Below the pieces are notes generated by a model. The model did no database searches and was not told the DNA's origin. It worked only from the letters and a program-made list of their open reading frames with translations. The position numbers and the translations under genes were made by a program. DNA of 64,000 bases, taken from positions 10,261,001-10,325,000 of the forward strand of contig JAITYX010000002.1 in the NCBI GenBank assembly GCA_021018815.1, in the 5' to 3' direction. This document shows, one piece after another, positions 40,201 through 53,600 of this stretch (positions are counted from its first letter, which is position 1; each line of letters begins with the position of its first letter). The stretch comes from Talinum fruticosum. Lineage: Eukaryota > Streptophyta > Magnoliopsida > Caryophyllales > Talinaceae.

Positions 40201-43200
40201 TGTTGCGTTCCACCAGTCCTTGTAAAACTCACGGTCACCAAATTGAAGCAGCTCAGCTAGTATGTTCAACCTATAATTGCAAGACTGCATCTAAATATTA
40301 TGTATTCTAATAAAGCACAATGATAAGATTGACAGTCTATAAACATCATTGAGTTGGCTGTGAAAGCATGTACTTAATCCTTGTTCACCAACCAAGAATC
40401 TCTGCAATGAATTTACTGCATCCCCCCGACAATAAATAAATGAAGATTGTTATCTTCAAACTGGACAAGTTTGAGCTTCTCCATAATAAAAGAGAATAAT
40501 CTTCATAATGATAGCATCATAGCAAGAAGTTCAGATTCAGACTACTCGTAATATGGAGAATGTAGGGCATAGTCTTGAGCGACTATTTTGACTGCGTAAT
40601 TCACATAAAATTAATTATTCTATCCACCAAGTACTACCGCACACAAATAAGCTTAATGCGCCTGTGAAAAGGATGCACCTTGCAACCAAAAGGATCTCTA
40701 ACTACCACACATTTAAATAATTTAGACACATATCTTCTCACAAAAAAGTCTCAATTAAAACCAACAATGTAATCCAATTGTTAGAAACGGGCACTGTGTC
40801 TCTTGAAATCTGTCTCTGTACTATTGATTGCAAAGGTAAGGTTGCCTACATTTGCATCTCTCCAGACCCCGCAATAGCGGGATCAACATTGGGAGGAGTT
40901 GTAGAAAGGGACATTGTCCCAATTTCTATTTTTGCATAGAAACTAAACTTTTAGATTTAACAGAATGGTATTCACATGCCAATGGCCAACAGCAATAGGT
41001 TCTCCTGAAAAGCGACAGTCCCTATAATTGAGTCCCAAATTGCCGATTGAAAAAATCCCTGAAATGAGACCAGCTGTGAAAACCAGCATGTAAGCAATAG
41101 ACAAGATAGCTTACCAGAGGTGGAAAAAGCAGTAGAACATGCACAGCCACACGTACAAAGTTGGGACTGAGAGCTTCAAAACCCTTTCTATTGCATATAG
41201 AAGGTCTCCTTTCAGAGGGTGACGCGAATTTTTTACAATGGGATTGATATACTACAGAGATTTACAACCGGTAAACTGTGTCAGGAGCTTATTTAATCTA
41301 TGAATTAAATGTGTTAACTTATCAGACATAAGATACAAACTTGTTCTATGATGAACCCCATCACTCCAGTAAATATCACCAATTTCAGAAGTTGTTGAGC
41401 CACCCGTCCTTTTCGAATGTAAGCAGTCCTAGGATAACTTGTCTGTAAATAAGATTGCAGCCCATGAAGATGTAAACACATTTATTTGATGCAAGAGAAA
41501 AGCTCAATCATCATAAATGATCATACAGGCTCACACTTTTAAATCTTAGATGTATGAGATGATCGAATTTGTTAAGAGAAAAAAATTACAAATAGACAGC
41601 CTCGGATTATTTGGAGGGGGGTTCTGTTGGGAAGTTCCGAGAATGATAATCCGGCATAATCCAGAATGATAACCGGATAGCCAAATTGACAAACCGGGAC
41701 AATCAGCAGGCAACATGGCCAGACCTAGTTCTACTACAAGGACAATTCAGTCAGCTCTGATCCAAGTTTCCAATCTTTTGACAGCGAATACGGTCCAACT
41801 GTGTAGATTAACCCGGCCTGTGTTGGTGGGTTTTTGAGTGGTTGGCTATCCGATTTAGGATGAGATTACTTACTAATCCTTCCCTCCAATTCTAACAGCC
41901 AATTTTATCCATTTTCTGAATAAAGTGGCTAGTATAAGGCCATGGAAGAGGCAAAAGAAAACTTATGGAAAACTTATTCATCTTTGAAAGTAACTCCATC
42001 ACTTCCATGGATGAAACTTGGGAAACTTTGAACCAATACACTTGTTCTTGTCAGCATTTTATCCATTTAATCCCTAAGATTAATTGTGGTTACCACAAAC
42101 AAATCTTAAGGAAAGTGATTTTGTCCATGGCTTGTTGATTTATCCAAGTACCACATTCTCTTCTACTTTCCCTTAACAACTTCAAGCATATGTTCCATAC
42201 CACTGACAAATTGAAGACACCAGCAAAAGTATAAAACACTATTATATTGGGATTGAAGAATGTAAGATGATGTAATATAAGCATCATCTCAAACAGTTCA
42301 ATTCAAGATAAAGCACTAGAACCAACTGTTCGGAACCATACACATATTTGCCTTAGTACAATGCATAGGAATTCATGTGAAATTTCAAATGGCAAAGAGT
42401 ATGAAAACTGTTCCATGGTGAAGCATATCTGAATTCAGTTACACATAGGTGACAGAGTTATTTGGACTTCAGTTCTCACTAAACATCTCTTAGAAAATAC
42501 AAGTAGAGACAATAAGGGGGCAAAAGGTTTAGACAATAACTTATGGTAAATTTTAAAGCACTGCCTGGAAAGAGATGTTACTCGCAAGACACAAGTCAAT
42601 CTAAAGTACAAGAGCATACTTTTCCCCTTCCAAAGTAATCCAACTAATGTTACCCAAACAAGCTCTTGAGTATCTTCAATTAAGCAAAGCACTTCATACC
42701 ACAGCTAATTTTTAAAATAATTGAAAACTGACTTGTATAGCAATGTTTAAGGAACTCTTTGTTTGCCCACTCAAGAAATGGCTACTAATGCTTAACTACC
42801 TATGAGCTTATTCCTCAACATAATCACTTCACTTGTGACATCAAACTCTTCAGCATGCAGCAACTAAAATTGCGAGTGCACAAGCACATAGATGGTTAAA
42901 AGAAGACAACCAAACAGTTAAAGTCACCATAAGAGAAGCTCTGTTATACTGCAAACCAAACTGGATATGTGAAACGCAATGCTTCACCCGGCTCACACCT
43001 CAAGCACGATTCAAATCAAAATCAGTAAAATTTCCAATCACCTGGTAACACAATGTTGGGGCAACCATGAAGTAGACAAGATTCTTGAAGTTGACATCAT
43101 AAGGGAGCTCTATATTCGATCCATCCTCCTGGAACCAAACCATATATCCAATAAAGACAGCATAAATAATATAAATATGCCCAACACAGCAGGAGATTTT

Positions 43201-46200
43201 AGCTGAGGAAAACATCGTTATCAAATAAAATCAAATCGAAAGAATAGCCCAATTCCCACTGGAGGGGTTTGTTATCTTTATTTGTCAGGCAGTGGAAGGG
43301 TGTTAGTTTCCAAAAGGAATCTTACCCACAAATTGAACAGAGGATGATTCCCTTAGATGCTATATTAAAAAAGCTTAGGTTTGCCTACTACCCCACAAAA
43401 AAGAAGTAGAGGATAGCCTGAATCATTTTGCTTTAATCCATTACAATAAGCTGTAAACATTTTCCAAAAGTGACCTTGGCATGTGCATATTTGCATTCGA
43501 ACTGAAGTTGACTTTTTCAAACTGCCCAAAAGATCAACACAGGAAAATCATCTTTGGAGAAAAATAAGTTTCTATAGCAAAAGAAACAAGAGGAATACAC
43601 TTCACTAAAGTAAATGATACAGACAATGAAAAAGTTTAGTGCTCAAATTGGAAAGAAAATTGTTTATAACTGATTTGTTGTTTGAGTAAAAATATGAGAC
43701 AAGGAATACACAAAATATTGGATCGCATGGGTAGAAGTCGTAAAGAAGGTTTTATTACTTATGCTTGTGACAGAAAAGACTTCACCGTTACCTTGATGGA
43801 TGCCTTGGCAATTGCTCTCATATCATAATTTGTATGTGCATAAGAAACCAACTTTAACCACAAGGTACAAGCAAACAGCATCAATGCAACACCAGACAGA
43901 ACAGCAGAATCATACCTGTAACAATACTACATCCTATTATGAATACTCATGCCCATTTCTAACATTAGTACATAGAATGAGAGCAATTTTCCAGAGAACC
44001 AGCTACTTATGAGTAAGCAACAAAAGACCATCAATTATGGACAAAAGCATGTAAAATGATGATAATAATGTCATCTTCCAACACAGTTAAGCAGAAAACT
44101 ATTTGCATTCCATTTTCTTTTCAAGCTCTTAAAAGTGATCAATCTCATCAAAAGTTTTCAGAAATCTAATCAGGAGAATTTGCTGGACATCCTAGAATTT
44201 GACTGGAAGGATCAAACTCAAATAATCTAAGAATTTGACATCATAGTTAGTCTTGTCATTTATTTTAGTTTTCCCCACAAAAAAAAGGGGAAAAGAAAGA
44301 GTTATCATTGTGTTCAGGTTGAGTGGCTTGTGGGTTCTTGGCTAAAATTGAAACACATTGGTCTTTTAAAAAAATAATAAATAAATTGTACTGTAAAATT
44401 AATCAGCAGAGGAGGGATAACAGAAGATGGGGAGAGGTACAACGATTGATAAATAATACCTAACTATCGTCTGCCTTCAAATTTCAAATTCCAAGCAAGA
44501 AAAAAGAGGGGGGTAATATCCTTCCCCTTTTACCTTCCTCCACTTTTCTTCTATCCAATTCTCTTTCCTATAAAGTTTCTTAGATCGAGGGAGACACCAC
44601 AAGCTAACATTCAAGACAGCAGCTGGAGCAACGGTCACAAAAGTCCACTGTTTGCTGAAGGTTAGTCAGCAGACACAGAAAGATTGCAGGTTCTTGATTG
44701 CAAATTATACAACAATGATAGAGCCATCAACATTGTAACAGGGTAGCATCAGTGCATAATAATTGGTTAATTTGCATTTTGATGAGTCACTGAATATATT
44801 CTCATGTATTAAATTGGAAATCAACATGCAAAAGCAAACAGAGTGATAATCAGCATATTTTGCAAACCTAAAGATATTAAAAGTCAGTGAAAACCAACCT
44901 AAGAATTACAAAAACTGGGTATAAAACAGATGCTGCTGCGATTAGGCCATGATACAGGACAACCACCTGTACAATCACTCGTACAGTTAATAAATGAAAT
45001 TCACAAAAGCACATGACATAAACATCAAACAAAAGCATGTCACATAAAATTCAAGGAAAGAATATAAAGGCCAAAAGCAGGCAATAAATGAGAGACATAT
45101 ATACCAAAAAAAGAAAAAAAACTGACAAGCAATGAGAGTTCATCCTTTTATGCAGTTAGTGTCTAAGCTAAGTATGATACGAAGGTCCACTAGAATGGTA
45201 AGCTATACAAATAACAGGAAACATTGTAGAAGAGATCCTCACCACCACCAACCCCCCAAACAAAAAAAATCAAGAAAAGAAAAAGGGTAAACCTCAACTT
45301 TCCTTCTCTAGCATCATTGTTCACGTTGTTGGACACGTAAATACTACAGTGCGGAGAGTCATACAGATGTACAACAGAGCCGCAGAGTTTGGACATGCAT
45401 AGCATGGCCAAATGAATAAGCCTGAGGCTCATCAGTGTTATTTTAATTGAAACAATCACCATGTAATCAACAAAACAGCAGCACAAATGTAATACTCACC
45501 CCTCTATTGTCAGGGTTCTAGGACAGTGTGCTATTTTGACTTTTTCCTACCATTTCAAAGCCTTCATTTTAACACCTACAAACTTGAGATAATAAGCAAC
45601 CAAAGATAGGACATGTTGGACTATGCTTGATGTTTACTAATGCTGGAATAAAGGGCAGCTTATTAACACAATACAGTATCTTGACACCAGCATAAGGATT
45701 TAAATCTCACCACATCATCTATACGCCTTTGTTTTGCCAGGTTCTCTACCATGAAAGCAGCCAATGGAAATATAGGAAGTGTGAGGCTGCGACATATTAG
45801 GAAAAAAATTAAACAAGAAAGCCAGCAAAGTCATCCACTCAAGACAAAGATGCATATATGCATTTAGTCATCTGTTGACCATATAAATGCTTATCAATCA
45901 TTACCAGCACATTAAGAGAGGCCAATCCCTTAGTGACTTTGAGCTAAACCAGAAACCAGCTCTAATTAGCAGACCATACTGCAGTAAGTCCATGAAAAAC
46001 CTTCAGATAGCACTGCAAACTTATTTAAAAATACTAGAGCATGCCAAACCACCAATTCAAGTAAACAAAAGATACTAACCTTCATGATGTTCTCAATAAT
46101 AAGACGGCTGTTTACAGCAACAAGCACCACTACACATAGGTTGAAGAGACCAGCGTGACTCTGCGAATGGATTATCTCATAATCAAGGTTCATCAATATC

Positions 46201-46956
46201 ATGCCACACATAACTGTGAACGAACTTTATACTCGACAACAATAACTAGAAGAATTTGTTTTTGCAGAAATTTGTCAGAATTCAAAACCCTCCATCACAA
46301 TAGATACTGCATAGCATAGGCGACAAAACTGAGGAAAAACGAGGTTTATGTCTCCCGGCCTACATTGCTAGAGAGGCCAGGGATTACTTTACGGAATGTG
46401 CCATCCAAGTCGCATTATTTTTTTCAGGTCACTGTATGAATATGCAAAGAGGTCCAAGTCATTAATAAATTGCCAAAGCATACACAGGCTTCATAGTTCG
46501 TGATATCATCCGAAATTTAAAAGGCAAAATTTCACGTAAAATCTTTAGCCATTGGCAGTCTTTTGGCATTTAACTATATCTTGATCAATTTCGTTAAATT
46601 AAACCCTAATCAAGAATTAAAGCTCATCAAACCTGTTTAAAAATGGCGTCAGAGCTGAGAGGGCTCTCCTTAGACCTCTGATGAGCGGGGGATGACGGCC
46701 GATATGAGTACTTGACCGCATCCCCGGAGGCCTCTGCGCCACCGCCATTGGAGATCTTCTCTTCGCCGGTACTGGTGGTCCCCGAATTTATCCGATCAGC
46801 GCCATCCCTAACATCATCAACAGCGTCACCTGAAGCCTTGTTGAAAGCATCGGAATATTCGACAGTGGCCTCTTTGAAACTCACCCCACCGGAGGCGTTC
46901 AGCCGCCGGCGAATGGTCGTCGGCTCGGTGGTTTCCGGCGAAACCAAGCTCGCCAT
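37201..46956 (-). CDS. DGAT1: Diacylglycerol O-acyltransferase 1
   Basis: ER membrane acyltransferase (MBOAT family) that makes triacylglycerol from diacylglycerol and acyl-CoA. Sixteen exons, all GT-AG and in phase: 46956-46633, 46160-46080, 45978-45905, 45786-45711, 44966-44899, 43915-43792, 43128-43042, 41442-41341, 41251-41115, 40270-40189, 40069-40049 (7 codons), 39378-39316, 38813-38766, 38232-38170, 38062-38009, 37305-37201. The product is 502 residues; plant DGAT1 proteins are about 500-520, and the exon number matches Arabidopsis as I recall it. N-terminal region: RRRLN, then the conserved [20 protein letters not shown]. Later come [38 protein letters not shown] at 373-379 and HELCIAVP with the presumed catalytic His428. 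It ends [13 protein letters not shown], where most plant proteins have MNRKG. The start is at MASLVSPE; an upstream in-frame ATG would add an unconserved extension. Confidence 0.98.
41612..41898. mobile_element. Probable MITE in DGAT1 intron 7
   Basis: Inverted similarity between the two ends: TTGGAGGG at the left, matched by CCCTCCAA at about 41,891; and CGGATAGCCAA at about 41,673, matched by TTGGCTATCCG at about 41,842. The arms are diverged and I see no clear target duplication. GC content is higher than in the surrounding intron. Confidence 0.45.
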
Positions 46957-47731
46957 CAGAAGAAAGAGAAATGTGCTGCCAAGACGCAGAGAGAGAGAGA
47001 GAGAGGAGGGAGAGAAATGTGCATGCAAAAGCTTTAAAAAATCAAAATTAAGGCTATAATTTTGCATGAATTTCGGGATGAAATGTGGAGATTGATGAAT
47101 GAAGAAGTATTTTAAAAAGAAAAAGAAAAAGAAAAAATTTGGGAGGGGGATAGATTTTTATTTGTTTATTTATTTTTGTAATCCAATAGATGAGGAATGA
47201 GCAACAATTTTTTGTTTAATGGATAAATTTTATACACACATAACTTAAGAAAAATTGAACTCAATATTCTTTTTAAAAGTTAGTCATTTTACCACGGAAA
47301 AAATTAATCATTTTACCACTAGTCTAAATCAAAGGAATAAAAATTAATTAATTAATTAGCATATATATGATTGGATTTTTTTGAATTATTTTTTTTTTCA
47401 GTATATTGTTATCTATATCGAATAATTCTTTTTTAAATTACAGATTCAAGTGCTAGTTCCATTCCATTTAACAAAAAAAAAAAAAGAGTAACATACTAGC
47501 ATTTTCATGTGCTGAGCGCTAGCCTTTGGCATCAAAAAAACAAAAGAACACCTTGATGTAATTTCCCCGCTTCGCCCTTATCTAGAATATATCATTATAT
47601 CTATGTAATATATAAAGGAAAGAGGGATTTAGTGTTGTGTATTTTTCTTTGACAAATTTATCCTTACAAATTAACCCCTCTCGCTCCCCCTCCCCCGGGC
47701 GTGCAGTTAGACATTAACCCGTCTCTCCCCT

Positions 47732-47885
47732 ATCTCCAATTACATGCAATTACACAGCCATTAATTTCTCTCTCTTCCCCCCCAATTACGTGCAATTACA
47801 CGGCCATTAATTTCTCTCTCCCCCAATTACATGCAATCACACAGTCATTAATTTCTCTCTCTCTATTTCTCTCTCTCCCCCAATT
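47732..47885. repeat. Minisatellite, three copies of a 41-57-base unit
   Basis: The core CCAATTACATGCAATTACAC followed by GCCATTAATTTCTCTCTC occurs at 47736, 47782 and 47823, with the start of a fourth copy at 47880. Copies differ by single bases and by the length of the CT-rich tail. Confidence 0.88.
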
Positions 47886-48423
47886 ATGTATCCTTTTTTA
47901 AAATAATTTTTTTATTAATTATTTTTTTATCAAATTTGTTAATTATTTTTTATGTGGCATAATTATAAAGATACATTATGAATTTGGTTCCTTATATGAA
48001 TTACCTTGGATAATAAAAAAATTTAAAATAAATAAAGTCTAAGTTATAAAGTTTGGAACTTGGATAAATAAATAAATATAACATATAAAATTTGGATTAT
48101 TTATTCCCTTTATATATCTATCTATCTATGTTATATTCATGTTATATATAAAGTTAAGAGGACCTTAATGTTGTATAACTTTTTTAGACAAAAATATCTT
48201 TACTAATTAAATATTTTCTCTATGTATTTAACAACTAATAAATATCAAATAATAAAAGCATTATTGTCGAATAAGACAATCACATAAAAAAATGTCATTC
48301 CAAGTCATTTGCTTCTCCCATATTCCCATCTCCCTACTTTCTCTCTCCAAACGATAAAATACATTAATTTAAAAAATACACAAAAAAATTTCATATATAC
48401 CTTCTTGAACAAGAGATAAAAAG

Positions 48424-48426
<3 letters not shown>

Positions 48427-48466
<40 letters not shown>
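48427..48466. repeat. (TA)n microsatellite
   Basis: About 20 TA units in AT-rich intergenic DNA. Confidence 0.95.
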
Positions 48467-48469
<3 letters not shown>

Positions 48470-50612
48470 CTCATTCTTATTAAATGCTTTTTCACTGTTT
48501 TTACAATATTTTATATATTTTCACTACAATATAGTAACCATTGATATGATTAATTAGTTTTTTTAAATAAATATTTATTTTTCTTATTTTCAATTTACAA
48601 ATTTAATAGCATTATATTAAAGAACTTAAGTAATTTATTAGGACTTAGATTATATAAAGGTTTCATTAATTTAACTCATAATTTTTAATTGGGTACATTT
48701 TTTTTCATTTTTTCAATATATGTATACATTTTCCTTTTTTTCAAAAAAAAATTTAACTTTATTATTTAGATAATATTTTCTCCCGCTCCCTAATACTTAT
48801 AGATTTTAATCTTTTGTTATTTTTTTTCTATTATAGGCTTATTTTATTGTGATTGAATTAATAATAATTCTATATAGGTAGCATGTGTGAGACTTTATTC
48901 AAAAGTATATAACAAATTTTTTAACTTTTTTAAAATAAATTTTCAGAATTATTTTATATAAGCTTAACTTAACTTATTTTTTTAGAGTGGATGGATAAGG
49001 CGTAAATATTATATTACTTACTCAAATTTTAACATCGAAGGTCATCATTCATCACCTTACTCATTTTATGTAATGTAGTATATATCTTTTTCATGAATTA
49101 TAAACTACAATTAGTTAAAATATTAATTATATTTGATGACTTTACTTTGTGGATGACATTGATAGTTATATGATTCTAACAAATTGAGTTCCCTAAACAT
49201 CTTTAAAAAATAGCATACATATATAGAAGGGCAATTGAAACCCGTTTCATAATTTTAAGTTTATTGAGAAAATTAATAAAGTATTGAGCATGACAAACAC
49301 AGCTTCCTTAATTAAATTTAATATGTCATTTTATTTGTTTCATATTCTGCAATTACAAGCTATACAAATATATTTTGCTTTATAGATTATGATTTCACAT
49401 TGTCCTTTTTTTTAAGTTTTATTTTATAACATGCACACAAATTCTATAAAAATACTCATAATTTTATAAAAATATATTTTTTAAAATTTTCAGGCCACTT
49501 ATATATCAACATTGCTAAATCATTTATTTTATAGTGTATTGATTCTATTAGGTTATTTTAAAGTCCACATGTATTGTGTGTAAATCTAGCATGATTTTAA
49601 AAGATGAATTTTAAACTATTATATTCTATTCATATTTACTATGTTTTTATCAGTATTAATTAGATGTAAAATTACCAATATTATTATTTATCATTCATAA
49701 TTATATTTGTGGTACACATAGCGTGTAAATCCAAGCTAGTCCCATATAAAACCAACCTAGTTTTCCCAAAATGCTCCGAGAATTTGATTTTACATCATTT
49801 TCTTCAAATGAGAAAAGAGAATTTATCCCTTTTGCTCAACTCTGGCATTTCACTTCTATCTCTTCACCTTCCTGTACCTTGTAAGCCAGCTCTATGATAT
49901 TTCCCTCCTGTGGGGTGTGGAAATTCTGATTGTGATTGAGCAATTGAGTGATACTATACCCTTCCCCCCTGGGGGTTATTTTTTGATCAGAACCACAAAT
50001 CTGACCTGTTTGGTTAAAAGACCGGTGATCCATGCATTCCCGCCTCTAACTGGTGAAGTTTAAGAAGCAGTGACTGCTGTGAGTGGTAAGACAAACCGGG
50101 CCGTGGGGGGGCAGTGTTGCTGTTAGTTGGTATGATTATGGTGTTTGCACAGGGAACGCAGAGAAGCCAAAAAACAAAAATTATTAATACTAGTTATTCT
50201 TACATTTCACTACTCTGCTGAGTGAACACAGACCTCACAACTACAACAGTCAGAAATATCAGGGAAGAAAACACTATGTGATGCTATCTTCCGCCTTTCC
50301 TCAGTAACGACATCATCAGTCATGCCCAAAATGCTATGCAGTATGCCAGTAACTAGTGCTGGAGTAGACAGTTCATTCAATTGCCCTTCCTGTCCCAACT
50401 TTGCAGCTTGTACACTTCACCAACATGCCCCTTTCCTGTCAGCAAAACCTTCAATAGTGAGGAGTGAGGACTCTCCCAATACAAGCATGCAAATGAAACA
50501 ATCATAGCCACCTTTGCAAGCCATCCTAGCTCATTCTGGGAATAACATATGGAGGGCCTGGTGTACAGTGGTACACTGCAGTTTGCAGAGATATACAGCA
50601 TAAGAGTGCTAA

Positions 50613-53600
50613 TTATACAGGTGTGCAGCGGAACGTGCACAAGTGGCTTCCAAATTGTGATATAACATCAAGTAGACCACCATAACCAGCAACTGCTACC
50701 ACCTGCAGGAGAAGATCAATCAGAAATTTTGTAGTATGTCAGCGATCAAATTGATAGTCCAAGCTCCACATACATCAGGAGGAAATAGAATAAATGTTTA
50801 AAAAGGATTATAGTATTTCAAGTTCATAACTACAGTTTGGGACGCAAGACTTCTTGTGGCACTTTAAAGAATAGCATGAGTAGAACTTATGTCCTAAACA
50901 TAGAGCACCAATGGGATTGCTGTGTCATTGGCAGGTTGACGATCCACAGCATTGAAAAAAATGCAGGTTACTCCGATGCTCCCATGAATGACAACTGAAG
51001 CAGCAGGGGCTGACAATGACGACCAAGATGGTCAAATATATTAAGAGACTGGAGGGGTCCTATAAGAATAATAAGTGTCTTATTGTGGAGAGGTGATGCT
51101 GGAAAAGGAAGATATGGTATCAAAGGCCCACTGAAGTTCATTTAGCTAAGCTGGGGCATCCGATTCTAGGTTCTCAATGTAGGATGCTCTAAACCGCCTA
51201 ACCCCTAACCCCCAAATTTCAGAAAAAAGGGTGATGCCTGTAATGGAAAAAGAAAAGCATAACACACGACAAGAACAAATGGCCCCTATTGAACCTTGTT
51301 GAACTGTCACTGAAATCAAAATGGTGGGAGAGTCACGTTAAACTAACTGAAACAATATGATTTCCAGAAGATGAAATATTAAAAAAAACAATTAAAATTA
51401 AAAAAGAATAGATAAAAAGCATTCTATCACTTTGAGTTGTATCTCCAATTCGAGCTGTCAGGTTGGCAGTCAGCATCATAGCTATCACAGAGTCACAGAC
51501 ACTAATATGCATTTTATTATTCATTATAAATATTGAAACTCTGGATCCTGGAGCAGGATCTGGCTACAGGCACAACCGCACAGAGTGATAAATAAGACTA
51601 TCCATGAATGACTCTCAAAGAATTGGGCTATAATCTGGTGACCGCTAACAGCGTGTCCTCCCCCCCAACAAAGAAAAAGACACAGTGGACATGAAGTTGG
51701 ACATTTGGGAAGTCCAATTAGCAGAAATGTATTGCTGCAGAAAGTAGAAAGGTTAGAAGAACATACGCCGGATGGATGTAAGGAGACAGAAAAGGCCGAC
51801 TGTGGAGCACATCTTATTTGAGATAGAATCTTGCCATTCATGTCCATGCGACTAAGGATAGGTGAGGCTCCAACTGCTAAAACCTGAAAAGGAATACTGA
51901 AACCAGTCAGTGCAAATACAACATGAATATGCAAAATAAGTTAAGCGTAAGGCGATTAAAGTGAACCAGAAAAATTAGCAACCTTGAATGAAGCACAAAG
52001 CAATTCTGGTATGCACGAGTCCATGAAAACAAGCACTATCCAAAGAATTAATTGTATTATCTATTAACACCGATCCTTAACATATTAAGTGTCTAAAAGA
52101 GTAGAAATATGTTTCTGCTCGAATTAGGTCAGCTATCTCTAGGATTTGTGTAAACAGTAAACCAATTGGAAAGAAATTTTTAGCTAGATCCACAACAGAA
52201 CCAGGAGCCTCAAACTAGGAATTATAGTAATCAAAACAATCATATACGCATTCAAATTACAAGGTGAATCCAATACCTTCTCTTAGCACCCAGTGTCTCA
52301 ATTGAGCCAATTAACAAAGCACAATCTTACCATCTTTATTAACATATGATAGTAACATGTAGACCTGGCAAAACTGACCCGAATCGAATAGGTTGACCCG
52401 AAGGACCTGAAACCCAAACCGAACCGACATCCAAAACAGTTGAACCGATTTTGACCCGAAAACCGAAATGAACCGACCCGAATCGAACCGACCCGAAATC
52501 TAATGGACTCGATTCTGACCGGAACCAAAATAACCCAAACCGAAACCGAACCGACCCGAAAATGACCTAAACCGAATCAGACTCGAACAGATTTCACCTG
52601 AAAAAGTGACCCAACCCACATTTTTTTTTTTGTGGGTCTCTCAAGATGGACTTTTGTGCCTATATTGGTATAATTTTTTTAGTGGGTACAATTTTAAATC
52701 GATTTTGACCCAAAAAGTGACCCAATTACGACCCAAAGTTGACCCAATACGAAATTAACCCGAACCGAACCCGAACGAGATTGACTCGAAGTTGAACCGA
52801 ACCGAAGTTGACCCGAGTCGAAATCAAACCGAACCCGAACGAGATCGACCCGAAGTTTACCCGAATCGAAGTTGACCTGAACCGAATCTGAACCGGACCC
52901 GAACGAGATCGACCCGAAGTTGACCCGAACCGAATGACCCGATTGCCAAGTCTAGTAACACGGACCACTATCTATCCCAAATGTTCTTCAAATGAGATAA
53001 AGACAAATTGCCACCAGAGAAACAGGCACTTATTGTACCAAAATGTAAGCAAGCATCATCCAAATGAGACTTCAACCAAATGAGATATTGACATTAGAAA
53101 ATGTGCAGTAATGAAGAATTTATGCCATCAAGATTTTCTCATGAGTTAAATACAAAGGGGCTTTTTTTCTTTTTTCAGATGAGTAGTCAAAAGTCGTATT
53201 GATATGAGGGGGAGCCACTGTCACCCAAATTACGAAAGGGGTGTGTAATAACAAAAATCATACCCAAAAATTTTAAATATTAGCCAAAAACCATATGGGT
53301 TAAAAAGTGTAGAGAGTCATTAAATAGATAGAAGCCAAAACTTTTTAGACATCAATGGATCAATTTGACAAAAATCAAAGACGTACAAATATTAGTGCAA
53401 GAAAAATTGCAACTGCAATCCAACAGAACTTCACAGATTATGATTCAATACTTAGGCCATACCACAAAGATAGAATTTCCCACTAATGCAGTAAAGGAAA
53501 AGGAAAAGAAAATCAAAGATCAAATCAAATCAATACCACAGAGTCTCGCCTAGGTAGAGTGTTACCCCTGCCGAGAGGTCACATTTGTTGGACCTAGGGG

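Larger units (their letters stand above)
46957..50612. other. Intergenic region between DGAT1 and THO6
   Basis: No gene seen. Contains a (GA)n tract in the DGAT1 leader (46,989-47,004), a minisatellite at 47,732-47,885 and (TA)n at 48,427-48,466. Two Helitron-like ATATATAAAG segments lie near 47,610 and 48,148. The rest is very AT-rich DNA to about 49,700. 49,700-50,612 is less AT-rich and includes the THO6 3' UTR. Confidence 0.6.

Noticed and set aside
46712..47059. Plus-strand frame opposite DGAT1 exon 1
   Set aside because: It is a shadow. The minus strand carries the conserved DGAT1 N-terminal region with correct splicing.
52298..52968. Arg/Phe/Gly/Ser repeat proteins on the minus strand
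   Set aside because: They are readings of the degenerate GACCCGAACCGAA array inside the hAT-like element.
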